64,000 nt of DNA, taken from NCBI GenBank assembly GCA_018894105.1, contig CM032126.1:12923001-12987000 (forward strand). The letters are read 5' to 3'. The translations under genes and the position numbers were made by a program. The stretch is from Jacaranda mimosifolia. Its lineage: Eukaryota; Streptophyta; Magnoliopsida; Lamiales; Bignoniaceae. Below, piece by piece: positions 35,232 through 47,676 of the stretch (positions within the stretch are counted from its first letter, which is position 1; every line of letters begins with the position of its first letter). Under the pieces are notes generated by a model, which worked only from the letters and a program-made list of their open reading frames with translations, was not told where the DNA came from and ran no database searches.

Positions 35232-37450
35232 TTGATCGACAAATTGATTTATAGAAAACTATATTCAAAGTTGATCGATAAGCTAGCACCATTAACAAGA
35301 GGCTATAGAACCATTATCTTCATCACATTTTTTAGATCAGGACAAAAAATCTACTGCATAGCACATTGTGAAGTTCAAAGCTCAATGGAAGAGGTAAGTC
35401 AAAATAACCTTTATAACTTGCAATTATTTCCACTCTCCCAGATGGAAATCATTTTCACAAGGTATTCATCCTTACCACCCAATTCAATAAAAAAATGGGC
35501 CGATGTGGAATGAGTGTTCCAAGATCGCTTCTATAGGACCCAACCAGAAGTTACAAGTAGTTGATCTCATGAACCTAGAGCAGCAAGTTGACAAACTAGT
35601 TACCAATTTCTTGAAAAGGTTTAGGAAGCTATTGGGTCGACGCAGTTCCCAAAATCTAAATATGCTAACATAGTTGTTAGGAACATGCATCCTAACTGAA
35701 GGATATGTTGATTGCCAAGGAACTCACAAATTTGGCTCAACAACACATCCATGAGAGAGAGCATAAATTGTTGATCAAAAGGAAAGACACCTTAACTTAT
35801 TTTCATCATTGACTATGACTCAATCGATACTTGGGACTATTATAATAATCAAATCGGTAAATATATTAATAGTGAGATTCTAAGAAGGAAGTTATATTCA
35901 TGCCTTGGCCTGAAGTTGGCTAAGGAAAAAGACCATCTAAAGCTAAAAACTAAGGCATATTTGTTTTATGTTTTCCAGGCCGAATATTTTTTGACCATTT
36001 ATGAAAAGACAAATGAATTAAAATCAACACCAAACAACATTGCCTGAGGAAGTGCATAATGAGAATATATTTAGCATATTCCCTTTTGTATTACACTAAT
36101 AATTGCATTATTTTTAGAAATATCATAATAAAACCTTTGAAAGATGAGATTTTTAGGTTAGCCAATAAGACATAAGCAAAATAATTCGTTCTTTGATCTT
36201 TTCCCATCCATATTGACTAATATGGTAGCTGTTGGAAAGCTAAACAATATGTTAGAATATGAGTGGATGTAAAAGTGAACACATTTGAACAAGCTATTGA
36301 CAATGGGGGCAAATGTATGTACATAAAAAGAGAGTAAACTCAAGAATGATCTGTGTATTCAAACAACTAAGATTTCCAAGAGGAACCACAACAACCACCA
36401 CAATCAAGATTAATTTGTAGCTAAATCCAACTACCCAACGATAATAGAATTATCCCTAAGAAGAATAGAAAAGTGGTAGAATGAAATGTAGGAAAGAGAA
36501 TTCCACCATCCGAATCACCACATTTAATAAAGACTTTCTAAAATAGTCTAGGACAAATAAACCTAAACCCAACATGAAAGTTGGCTAGCAAACCATCAAC
36601 TGTCATCCAGAGAGGAAAACCAAATAGCAACCATAGACCTTGAACTTGACTCATGCCCAAAGAAAAAGAATTCACATATGGAAGCTTCTACAAAAGATCT
36701 AGAGCTAGAGATTTCCCAATGACACTATAATACCATCGATCAATGGAAACAAGAACCAATTACACTACAAAGGTAAGGCTCCTATACCCATAGCACTATC
36801 AATTTCTTACTAGGAGAATTCCTAGCTAGAATTGGGAATATAGAAATTAGAAGGAGATGTTTTCGTAGCTAATCTTGAATGAGCCACCTTATTAGAGGAA
36901 AATACAACACCCGACCAAAGACAAATCAAGAAACCAACAAAAGCTATGGTCAAGCATCCTAAGCCCTTATACATAAAGGCCCACATGAACTAAAGACCAA
37001 TTAGCGTTGAATAAAGTGCAGTTCTAAACATCATGTTCACACCATATTGAAAAAGTTGGGCAAAACAAAAGTTGATCTCTAGTTTTATAATATGAAAATG
37101 ACGATTTCACTAGAGAAGCTACATCCATTTTGGGAGTATCGATTGTTGATGTTACAACCAAAAATAGAACTTTAGCTTCAAGCTTCTTCATAGAAAAGCC
37201 AAATCCATTTACTTCATCCTATTAAGGAGAGACTAGATTCACTCAAACAAATGTGTACCATCAACAATGCGCAACAGTTAATGTTTGGGAACGATGATTG
37301 TGTCGAACTAGAGTAAGCTAACCAAAATCCATTAGCATGAAATCAACATAGTCATCGAGAAACAAAATAGAGCTCCAAGTATAGAAAAGAGGATAGAACA
37401 AAACATTATTACGAACTTAAGCATCATTGCTTCCATTACTTGATTGCATT
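35232..37450 (+). pseudogene. Ty3/gypsy gag-protease remnant
   Basis: The + strand frame up to 35513 reads NLYNLQLFPLSQ followed by TRYSSLPPNSIKKWADVE, the plant gypsy Gag pattern (L.LFP.SL...A..W...LPP.SI..W). It continues in another frame with RFYRTQPEVTSSDLMNLEQQ and FLKRFRKLL. At about 36960-37290 broken frames read PLYIKAHMN, VLNIMF and IHSNKCVPST. These match the retropepsin segment PLYIKAHVNG...A.VNIMP...DWIH.N.CVPS, with the active-site DNG region no longer intact. Stops and frameshifts are frequent. No polymerase was found downstream. Copies 2 and 3 of the CAGTGTTCG family probably inserted into its 5' part. Confidence 0.65.
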
Positions 37451-37900
37451 TTCAAACTAAGGCTAATTTCTTAAGAAAATAAGCTAAGAATAGATATTAA
37501 AAATTCTAAATAGATTGATTTATTATCAAGCCATGGGAATTCAATCAATTATGCAACTAAGAAAAGATAGCTAGCAATTTGTACTCCTACAATACTAAAT
37601 AAGCAGGAAAAAAATAAAGTTCAACCTAGAGTTCTTTACCAACAATTGAAGAACATGCACATTTTACTTTAAAATTTATAGAACTTAATGGAAAATATTG
37701 AAATCCTTACATAATTGAAATTGTACATAGACAAAGAGCAAAATGAGAATTAAGAAATCTCAATCAAATTAAGAAGAGAAAGACAACCAAATAATTACTT
37801 CATGTTATTCCAAATTCGGCAAACTTTAACACAAAAAGGCCTACATAAAACTCCATTTTTGGAAGAACTATATGGGATATACTTAGAGGAATTATCATAA
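37451..37900. other. No recognisable feature
   Basis: AT-rich DNA; may be further retroelement debris, but no motif was seen. Confidence 0.3.
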
Positions 37901-37959
37901 CCTCACATTTCAACACCTCAAGATAATTAACTAAATAGATAGAACAAAGATTATGTTCA

Positions 37960-38270
37960 CAAACCTAAAAACAGGTTTGCTCCTCTACTTGGACATCAAA
38001 TTCTACATTTTTTCAAATTCAATTATTAAGGAACTTGATGCATTCTTTTTAAATAACAAACTATTTGATGGTGAACATCCTATGCATTTAGGACTCCCCA
38101 GCTTCTAGGATTTACCTAACTAATAACAATTTCATTGGCATTATTCCTTTTAGCTTAAGTTACATAAGTATAAAAGAAATCTTGTTTCTCAACAGCTAGC
38201 TCACAAGCTATATCTTGGAAGAATTTAACATGTAGATTAACTTTTAGATAGACCAATAAACATTCTAAAT
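37960..38270 (+). pseudogene. Possible leucine-rich-repeat gene fragment
   Basis: A short + strand reading gives LTNNNFIGIIPFSLSYISI followed by KEILFLNS. This resembles one plant LRR unit (L..NNF.G.IP.SL....L..L.L..N). Stops interrupt both sides, and no kinase or signal peptide is nearby. It could be a captured or decayed fragment of a receptor-like gene, or chance similarity in one repeat. Confidence 0.3.
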
Positions 38271-38642
38271 ATTATTCCATCCCACTAATGCGTATGAAGG
38301 TGATTTTCATACCCACAAAAACAATCATAATAGTCAAGAGATAAAACAAGTTTAAAATGATAATGAACAATTCATATACAAGGCTAAGTATTTTTTTTCC
38401 CCAAAGTTCATTACGTAAAGTTCAATAACTATATTACAAGGATAGTCAAGTGATAAATAATAATAATTTTTTGAAAAATAACAGCAAACTCATGTATTAG
38501 TAGCCACAAGATTTAATTCGAATCTCCTAACTCATATAGAAATAAAAAAGGCCAATGGATCGATCTTATAATCATTAGTACTACTACTTTTATATTTTAT
38601 TATTCATTAAAGAAATATAATGTAAGGAAGATAAATATACAA

Positions 38643-38773
38643 AAGATAAGAACTAACCTTTAATATATAATATGCATAAGTCACATAAGTAAATAAATTT
38701 TTTGTTACTAGATAAGAATTAACCTCTAGTATATAATGCATAAGTCACATAAGCAAATAAAACTTTTGTTACC
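38643..38773. repeat. Tandem duplication of about 66 bp
   Basis: AGATAAGAACTAACC...CATAAGTCACATAAG at 38643-38708 is repeated as AGATAAGAATTAACC...CATAAGTCACATAAG at 38710-38773 with few differences. Confidence 0.85.
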
Positions 38774-39135
38774 AAACTCTCAAGAGATTAGATCTAGCTC
38801 TTCTTCCTCATCAATACTGCATTCATCATTGTTAGTACCTTCTTCACTTGATACTTGTTGTGGCAGTGTGACAAAAAATATGGGTGGTATGCATGGCTTG
38901 AAAGTTGTATTATTAGTGCTATCTTTTAATTAGCTGTACTAAATACCACACTCTACAAATAGTTATCGATATTATCTACAGATGATTAAGCAATTATATC
39001 ATAAAAAATCTCAAGGAACTATCTTAATGGCAACATGTCAATCTTTATTTCTGAGATCTTGGACATACAATGACTTTCCCTACTCAAGAAGCCAAAACAA
39101 AAGGATTATTGTCACTCATCAAATAGTTGAAGTTA

Positions 39136-39138
<3 letters not shown>

Positions 39139-39169
<31 letters not shown>
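39139..39169. repeat. (CA)n(TA)n microsatellite
   Basis: Compound dinucleotide repeat in otherwise unannotated DNA. Confidence 0.9.
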
Positions 39170-40079
39170 TCTTTCTCTCTTTTGTTTCCTCATTGTGCCA
39201 CCCACTTACACTTAAATAGCACAACTCTCTTAAAGATAAAATAATCCAATTCAATAATTTCAATCAAGACTTCATAATATGTAATATCACTAGTCATATT
39301 GTTATTTCTCATTCTAGGAAAACTCCAAGTTTCTAAATTCATAGTAATTATATTGTTCTAAGTTTTCCATCTTGGTTTGAAATATAAATCCATTCCAACG
39401 AACCTTTTGTAGCTTTTGAAAACTTTTTTCAAACCTTGAGATAAAAAATTTTAGCTCTTCAAAGAACTAATTACTTTTCAAGCATAGCACGCCCTAATTT
39501 TTAGTCATAAAAATCCATGTCTTTCAATAATACTACACATACAAATAATACCAATGGCTTTGGTTTCCGAAACATACATAATGTCCAAACTATGATGGAC
39601 ACTATTAACTATGGATGATGTCTTTATTCAAGCCACTTTGAGATATTGTTAACAAATAAGTTTCAAGTGTTATTTAAGGATAAAACTTATTGATATTAAT
39701 ATTCAAGAAAATAAGTTATAAAACATATAGCATGTGTAATTCATTTTGCTTATAAGGTAGTTTATCAATTCAACAAAATATATCGATGTTCTTTAGCTCT
39801 CACAATCTCATCCAATATTCTTTATTTATTCTTTTCCTAGTAGTTGATCATGTATCCAGAGAATCGTCATGATAACATCACCATCATCATTGTTGCGAGA
39901 AATTTCATTTAGCCTTGTCTCTATACCCTTCATGTAATGGGAACAAAATATTAAATATTCAATCCACTAAATACGCTTTAGCAATGTAATCTTCAGGATG
40001 ATGTCTTATTCCTTACATATAATTTTAGTTCGAGAAGATATTTGTTGCTATATAGTTTGAAGAAACTCAAATATAGATA
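39170..40079. other. No recognisable feature
   Basis: Lies on the 3' side of the minus-strand CACTA transposase pseudogene and may be its decayed continuation; I could not read family motifs here. Confidence 0.3.
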
Positions 40080-41420
40080 TGACTTATGAATGTTGAACAA
40101 TATACCAGTCATCTTAAAACTTTAGATCAATGCAGTAGACTTACAACTACCTTTTAATTGGATACATGTGTTAATTTGGTAGCAGACCCCCAAGCATAGC
40201 CTCTTTCAGCAAATGAATAGGACATGTACAATAATATGAAACACTATTGGGGGAAATATTTGCAATAATTTGCAAAGAGTGATGAACATTTCATGTTCTA
40301 GGTACACAAAATTATGTGACTTTTTGAATTGAAATGGAACTCCCTAAAGAAATTGATCAGTTTAACTAAACAAAAGTAGATATGAGGGGTTCAACATTCT
40401 TCTCATAGCTAGAGAAAGTAATTGTGGCATTATGATATGGAAGTCATGGCTTTTAGCTCATGTATTTTCTTATCTTTGATATTGACATGCTTATATATAA
40501 TTACAACATAACTATGAAGGATTTTAATATTTTTGAAGACCTTGCAAAAATTTGTTTTCTGTTCCACATTCAATGAGAAGTACGTAGAAGGCAACATGAT
40601 TTTGTTATTTGGTCCTTTTCTTAGGTAAAGTTTAGGCTTTAAGCCTATACATTTAAAGTCTAGACATACATTGAATCCATTCTTTATTTTTCTTTTCAAA
40701 TTCAACAATGTCCCAATTATGCTTTCGAACACATTCTTCCCAATATGTCTAATATCAAGATTAACTAGGTTTTCCATATAATATGACTACTCAAAAAGTT
40801 AATTTTCTTTTTACAATTGTGCGGTATTTCCAAATTGACACTAATGTTTCCAAGTTCAACTTGAAAGCCATTTAGCATTTTCAATATTATAGAGTTACTC
40901 AAGTGTATTGGTACTAATCTTTTCTCTTTTTATCATTAAATGAATTTTTATTATCTTGAAAAGTAAACTTTTAACCAATCATTATGGTGGCCCATATAAT
41001 AGATTTTTCATATATGTTTAAGCCATTCAGATAATGTTTCTTTGTAACTACATATATATTGTATGTTCCCCTCGAGCTCCACTTTGAAGCATATGCAAGT
41101 TCAAGAAAATCACTAATTGTCCAAAGCAGCTATGCATACATCTAAAAATTTTAATTTTCACCAAAGTTTGAACACTAAAGTCCTATAACAACTTCAAATT
41201 GTCTATCAATTATTACGTGGTGATCCAAGGCTAAGTATAATCATAGATGAAATTGAGTTACTAGGGTTCACACATATATAAAGAAGCAAGTTATATGCTA
41301 TCAAAATGGCCAGTCATACGTTGTATGTAGTTATCATAGTTCTAAAAAGGTTCATCCCATCACATGTTAAACAAAGTCTTAACACTTTGAGGCTCTTTTG
41401 AGAAATTTCTTATAGTTAAA
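40080..41420 (-). pseudogene. CACTA (En/Spm) TNPD-type transposase remnant
   Basis: The best-preserved minus-strand frame (40777-40430) reads NLDIRHIGKNVFESIIGTLL and then LPSTYFSLNVEQKTNFCKVF. This matches the conserved NLDVMHIEKNV.DSI.GTLL and LPPA.Y.LS..EK..FC..L segments. Upstream, around 41200-41060, a broken reading gives RCMHSCFGQLVIFLNLHMLQ where the family has FRM.A.LMWT..DFPAYG.LSGW. Downstream, around 40380-40080, LINFFREFHF and FAERGYAWGS recall later transposase segments. The protein would bind CACTA ends and cut DNA; this copy has many stops. The CACTAC ends of its element were not found. Confidence 0.7.
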
Positions 41421-41747
41421 AGTCATTCATGCGAATGCTTCATGTAACCATCTTTCTTACACTCTTCATTTTGCCCTATGAATAAAATAGTTTTGAAACA
41501 CACTAATACTCCTAATATAGCTATTAAGAAAAAATATTACAAAATCTTTGTAAGAACTTTGGAGTTAGCAATACGTGAGGAACCTATATTGCTTGAATTA
41601 TGTTCCAGCCTAATGTACCTGGATGTATGACAATTAAGACATTCTACCTTATCTCAATATTCCTTTTGGTATAATAAATTATTTGGCATGCATGTAATCT
41701 TTCATAATCAAGGTTTAACTTTTTAATTATCTTTTTCATTTCATAAA

Positions 41748-43427
41748 GGGTTAATTATCCAAACTCCATGAGGCTTGTTCTAATTACTCAAAAGTCCATA
41801 ATGAAATTATAATTACCCCTCTAACGCTAACATCCTGGCATTAAATCAGATGGTTTTTATAACATGTCCATATTAACCTTGGTTGAATAATAATAAAAAA
41901 AAAAAGCAAAAAAATGCACAATGACTATAATAACCCTGACATTATAAATTGACCAAAATGTCCAGCAAATGGCTAAATATGACAAAAATACCCTAAAATC
42001 ATTAATAAAAAATATATATTACAAAATAATTAAATACTTATATATATACATGCATATGTAATACAATACCATTTATATTATATAATATGTATTTATTTGT
42101 ACTTAATATATAATATACCATATATATATGTTTGTTTATTTGTACTTAATATATATATGATATACCATGTATATATACAAACCCCACCCACACCCACACC
42201 CACACCCACACCCACACCCCTACCCCACCACAACCACCCACCACCAGCCCCCTTACTGGTCAGATCTAGCAATGGCAGTTGTTGCCATGGTGGCCTCTAA
42301 TGCCATGGAAATATGCCATGGGCTGCCTACTACCATGTTGCCAGTAATGGTAGCACAACAATGGTCACTTGTCCATGGCCGGCGAAACAAAGAATTGGAG
42401 GGAGAAAAGGGGTGGGGAGGATTGTGTCTTTTTTAAAAAAATATTAAAAAATATTATTTATTTTTATTAGTTAATAACAAATTTAATTAGAATATATTTA
42501 AAATTTTTACTTATTTATTCTTAATTAATATAGTTTTTAAATTTTTATTTATCTTATTTTTAGTTAACTATTTTAGATATATTCATTACTTGAATATGTA
42601 ATTTATTTATTTTAGATATTGTTATTAATTTAATAAATCATTTAATTTAATTTAATTTAATTATAATAGATATATTTATTATTTTAATATTATTTAATAT
42701 GTAATTCAATTAATATATATGTTTCCTATTTAACATAATTAAATGTAAGCAAACTATTTTAGATATGTTTACTATTTAATATTTTTTAAAATTTTAGATT
42801 TCAATTATTTTGTAATTAATTAATTAAGGGTATGATAGGCTTAGATTTTATGTTTTTAATTTTTTTATCTTTATTAATATATAAATTCAACTAAATTTAA
42901 TTATATTAATTTAGATTTTTTTATTATTAATTTAATATTATAGAATATGTAATTTAAAATTATTAAATTATGTTGTATGAGATAATAGATTTTTAATTTG
43001 TTTTTAATATTTTACTTATTTTATTTCCTAATTAATAAGTAATTTCAACTTTATTAACTAGATTATTTTTTGTTCAACTTGAATTTAAAGATTATTCAGT
43101 ATTAAAAAACTTTATTAATAATTAAATATATTTAAATTTATTATGAGAGATTTAAACAATGTTAAAGTTACACCCCTATGGTATGAAAAATATTACAGAT
43201 AAGTCCAAAGACATTTTTGTATAAAAAATAACCAGAGTAGTAAGCAAAGGGCATTTCTGAATTTTTACAAAAAAATTTGAATGACGTCAGCAATATTTTA
43301 GTAGAGATTAATGAATTTTGAAAAATGTTAGAGCAAATTAAACATTAAGAAGTCTTTGTAATTTCGTCATACCTGTGGACTTTTGGGTAAATCAACTAAA
43401 CCTCAAGGGAGTCTAGCTAAATAACCC
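41748..43427. mobile_element. Large MULE-like non-autonomous element
   Basis: The left end GGGTTAATTATCCAAACTCC and the inverted right end GGGTTATTTAGCTAGACTCC are terminal repeats. A perfect 9-bp duplication TTTCATAAA flanks them (41739-41747 and 43428-43436), diagnostic of Mutator-like elements. It is 1680 bp. The interior is AT-rich except for a GC-rich island at about 42180-42420 with a hexamer repeat and CCATGG-rich sequence; there is no intron-bearing gene fragment I recognise. It sits next to the CACTA transposase remnant and probably split it. Confidence 0.82.
42186..42218. repeat. (CCCACA)n hexamer repeat
   Basis: About five to six CCCACA units within the MULE-like element. The proline/histidine-rich frames over it are repeat artefacts. 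Confidence 0.92.
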
Positions 43428-43436
43428 TTTCATAAA

Positions 43437-44765
43437 ATGTCTTAGGTAATATTTTTCATTTGAAAAAAGCAAACTTTATCAAATCAATCAATAAACTTAA
43501 AAAATTACTACTCTGTCTACTAAGATATTTGATGTGAAATAGTCAAATAATAAATGAAAGTTTGGTGAAATAATTACAACTAGGATAAAGTTCTAGTTTT
43601 GTGTCCATAACACAATGTAAATGCTGCGGTTTCTCTATGTAGCTAATCTTCTAATTATACAGGAATGTTATTCTCACCTTGATGTTGAGAACTTGAAAAA
43701 ACAAATGCCTTATGCAATAAGTTTTCCACGTTAATGGCCATATTTGAATTATTAGGCGTCAGAGCCTCATTGCTAGGTGTAAAAGAGGATTTCAGTTGTT
43801 CATCAAAACCCAAGAAATACAGTAGATCAAATGTTCGTATACAATTTCTTGTGGTACCAACAACATGAGTCTACACTTTTACTAGGACAAACATCTTTTT
43901 CCTCAAAACTTGCATTTAAAATGCGAATTGGAGACTTCTTCGCTCCAACATTGTATACATCGCTTGCCCTTGATTATTTCATTCAATACTATTCATCTCT
44001 TATTCCTTTAGCTATATACCAAAATTCATATATTTTTCAAATCACTCAATACTAGTTTAAAAGACAAAAAACTTGTAAATCAATCTAATACTACTAACGA
44101 AAGATAACATAATCAAACATATTACCTTATACCAAAAGAGTTTTCACTTACAACTTACAAGGATAGTAACTCAGTATTTTTTAGGAATTTTAGCCAAGAT
44201 AGAGAAAATATTCGTAAGATTCAATCATTCCAGCAAATTCTAATCCAAATTCCAGATGAAGATGAAAATAGCACTGAATTGTAAAATGATATTAATCAAT
44301 TATATAAAACTTGAACCAATTTAAAAAAAAAACTCCAATTATACCATAAATTATATGAATTGCAACACTTCATAACAAAGAAGAAATAGAAAATTCAGAA
44401 TAGGGAAAATTAGAGCAACTCATTGTGCATAGTTACACAATAATTATATTAGCAAAATTCTTTAATTTAAGTACTTAATTACAAAAAAAAAAATCCATAA
44501 ATTTTAGAATACTTACAACATATTTTAGTGATTAGCAATAAAAAGGTAATTAAATCTCACCAAATAAAAAAAATAGAAATTCAAAAAAGAATATCAAGAA
44601 AACTATATAACAAATAGAAGAAGACGAAGATCAAAGAATTCATTTGAGCTATAATAAGCATAAAAGAGCAGCCTTTTGTTGGAGTTGAACTTGATAGACA
44701 CAAAAGAAAAAAATAAACGATTATTATCTTAACTATTAACTTGATGGCAGCACGAAAGCAAGAAC
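43437..44765. other. Unassigned region
   Basis: Possibly a continuation of the CACTA element interrupted by the MULE-like insertion. A minus-strand reading around 43990-43700 (SPIRILNASFEEKDVC, then NSNMAINVENLLHKAF) is open for some distance but matches nothing I know. Confidence 0.3.
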
Positions 44766-44811
44766 CTTTTTTTCTTTTTTCTTTTTTTGTTGAGGAAAAT
44801 GAAACATTATA

Positions 44812-45240
44812 TTAATGATCAAAAGAAAGTGCCTCAGCAATTACATCAGAGTCAGAAATTAAACATCTATGTAAAAATAAAGCATTTCTAGCTAGATAAT
44901 GGGCACAACAATTTGCATTATAGTGGACATGGAGGAAAGAATAGGATGGTAGATTCTCAATAATTTTGTTTGCATCGAAAATAAGAGGACCAATGTAAGA
45001 TGAGTTGTCTGAATCCCCTCTCACAAATTGGAGACCACAATGTAATCTCTTTCAATAATGACATTATTCCATGAAAATTGAGATAACATCTTGCAAGCTT
45101 CTTTGGCCGCCATAGCCTTCGTTACCTCTGCATCAACATGACTGGATATTAATTTAGAGCTCCAAGCCACGCAGTAGCCTCTATGATCACGATCAATCAA
45201 TCCAATGCCAATTGCCTGGCTTCTCTAAAAATAGCAATAT
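44812..45240 (-). pseudogene. LINE RNase H-like domain (RVT_3)
   Basis: The last open segment (45024-44812) reads DANKIIENLPSYSFLHVHYN and then ANCCAHYLARNAL, matching the C-terminal H.....N..AH.LAR.A pattern of the plant LINE RNase H-like domain. Upstream pieces are out of frame. Confidence 0.65.
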
Positions 45241-46439
45241 CAAAATTAATTTTTATCTAACCATTAGGAAGTGCTAGCCAGATAGCACCTGCATTGTCAA
45301 TGTTACTGGCTAGATAGTGAAGTAGGACATGTCTGTAACAATGAAAATAACTAGAGGCATATTCAACAATTCCAAAAGGTGACTAGCCTGCCCCCTCAAA
45401 TTTTTGTTTGTTACATTGCATCCACAGGCTCCAGCAAAAAACAAGGAATAATTCAAAGGCTTCTTTATCACAAGAATTAAACACCCAACGGAACCAATCA
45501 AAAGTTGAATTAGTAGGCTAATAAATGGCATTGGAAGGTAGATTCGATAAAGCCCAACATGTCTAGCAACATGGCAATGTAGTCCGTCTTTGACTAGATT
45601 TTCACAAATGTTACAATGAGGATCACCAATGATTTTTCTATGGCAAAGTAGAGATTTTTTAGTAAGTATATTACTTGCAACTCTCCAAGAAAACTACCTT
45701 ATTATAGGTTTGGAATGTCACTATTCCAAATGAAGCGAAAATTTTGAGAACTCTCTGAACTTGTGGTCCATCTACTAACCTCATTCAATATGCGTTGAAT
45801 GGACATATCGAGATGGTATGCTGATTTTAAGCTGAAAATGCTGAGTCTGTGTAGTGCCAGATGAGAGCATCAGGATTGTGTTCATCATCTAATGGTATAC
45901 TAAGAATGGCATAACAGTTAGCAGGATGGAAGATAGTCTTAATTAAATCAGTATTCCAATACCTTGGAGAAGAATGGATCAAATCAGTAATGAAAGATGC
46001 AGGTGTAGCACTTTTGGTGGAGATTGTATGCAAAAATATGGGTGACGTAGAACCCATTTATCATGCTAGATTCTAATATTGCAACCAGAGCCACCTCTCC
46101 ACCAGATACCTGCTTGGATCAGCTCTAAGGAGTCCCAAATACCTATACATATAAAAGATAGATGACATCCTAGTGGGGTTGAAAAAATACTGCAATCTGG
46201 AAAATACTTAGCCTTAAACAGTCTTGCAAAAGGATAGTGTGGTCGAGTAAGTAAGCGCCAAGATTGTTTAGCTAATAATGCCGCATTAAAGGAATGAAGC
46301 TCTCAAAAACCCATAACTTACTATGACCCAGGTGTTCCCAAGCAAATTAGTGAATCTTCCCAACTTGTTTACTTCTCCACCAGAACGAGGCCATCATTGA
46401 TTCAAGCTCTTTAATAAGACCATCAAGAAGTCGAAAATA

Positions 46440-47600
46440 GCCATCACAATGTCAAGATAGCTTGGATCACAACTTTTATAAAAATCTCTTGACCAGCTTC
46501 AGATAAGGTCTTTTCACTCCACCCTTGAAGATAATTCCACACTCGTTCACGAATAAATGTAAAGATATCTTTCTTTGTTTTTCCAACAACACTTAGTAAA
46601 CCTAAATATTTTTCATGTTGATCCATTATTATCATCCCCAAAATGTGTTGAATAGAGTTCTTAGTTGCTGAGGCAGTATTTTTACTGAACACGATTGAAG
46701 AATTATCTAGAGTAATATGTTGGCCAGATGCAAGATCATATTGATGAAGGACATGTCTAATGGAATCAGTTGTATTGTTAGTTGCTTCATAGAAGAGAAA
46801 AGTATCATCTGCAAACAACAAATGAGATGTTCAGGGAACGTGTCTACAAACAGAAAGGCTTACACACTTGTTAGCCATCAAACTTTTGTGAAGAAGAGAG
46901 CTTAAAGCTTCAACACAAAATAAAAAGAGATAGAGATAATGAATCCCTTGTCGCAAACCCCTTTTTGGATAGAAGTTAGAAAACTTTGCCCTATTGAGTA
47001 AAACCGAATAAGAGACTGATGTTACACATTGCATGATTAAATTCACAAATTGCCTTGCAAATCCCAGCTTCAACATAATATTATGTAAAAACAGTTATTC
47101 AATCTTGTCATACGCTTTGCTCATATCAAATTTAATAGCCATTGAGCCAACATTTCCTCATCTAACCTTTTTTAATAAAATTGTTTACTTCAAAATAGCA
47201 CATTGTCAATTATGAGCTTAGATGGAACAAAAGCAAATTGAGACTCCAAAATAATAGAATCTATGAAACTTTTGAGCCAATTAGTTATCATTTTTTAGAC
47301 AATCTTGTAGGCCACATTGCAAAGGCTAGCAGGACGAAATTGAGTGACAAATTTAGGATTACCGACCTTTGGAATGAGCACGATGTGTGTATGATTATAT
47401 TCAGCAATGGACTTTCATTCATTCAAAAAACCAAGAGTAAAAGATATAACATCATTCTTCAATATTCGCCAAAACTGTTAATAGAACAAATAAGGCATGC
47501 CATCAAGTCCAGGAGATTTTAGTGGGGACATTTGAAGACGTCTACTTTCACTTCATCATCAATATACGACTGTAATAATTCCTTGTTCATCTAATCAACC
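46440..47600 (-). pseudogene. LINE reverse transcriptase
   Basis: Minus-strand readings contain GFARQFVNLIMQCVTSVSYS, then KRGLRQGIHYLYLFLFCVEA, then LLFADDTFLFYEA. The last is the catalytic F-A-D-D box, at about 46821-46785. After it come LDNSSIVFSKN and KYLGLLSVVGKTKKDIF, the usual downstream segments. In most relatives the GLRQG box is followed by DPLSPYLF; here the DP pair is changed. Several stops separate the parts, so no enzyme can be made. Confidence 0.82.
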
Positions 47601-47676
47601 ACCTTTGGAGCAACATGTTGAAGGATCGAACACATATCTTCCTACGTGGGCAGCCAGACTGAAAAAGATCACGAAA

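Noticed and set aside
42097..42436. Proline/histidine-rich frames
   Set aside because: Generated by the hexamer repeat and GC-rich island inside a MULE-like element with no gene structure.
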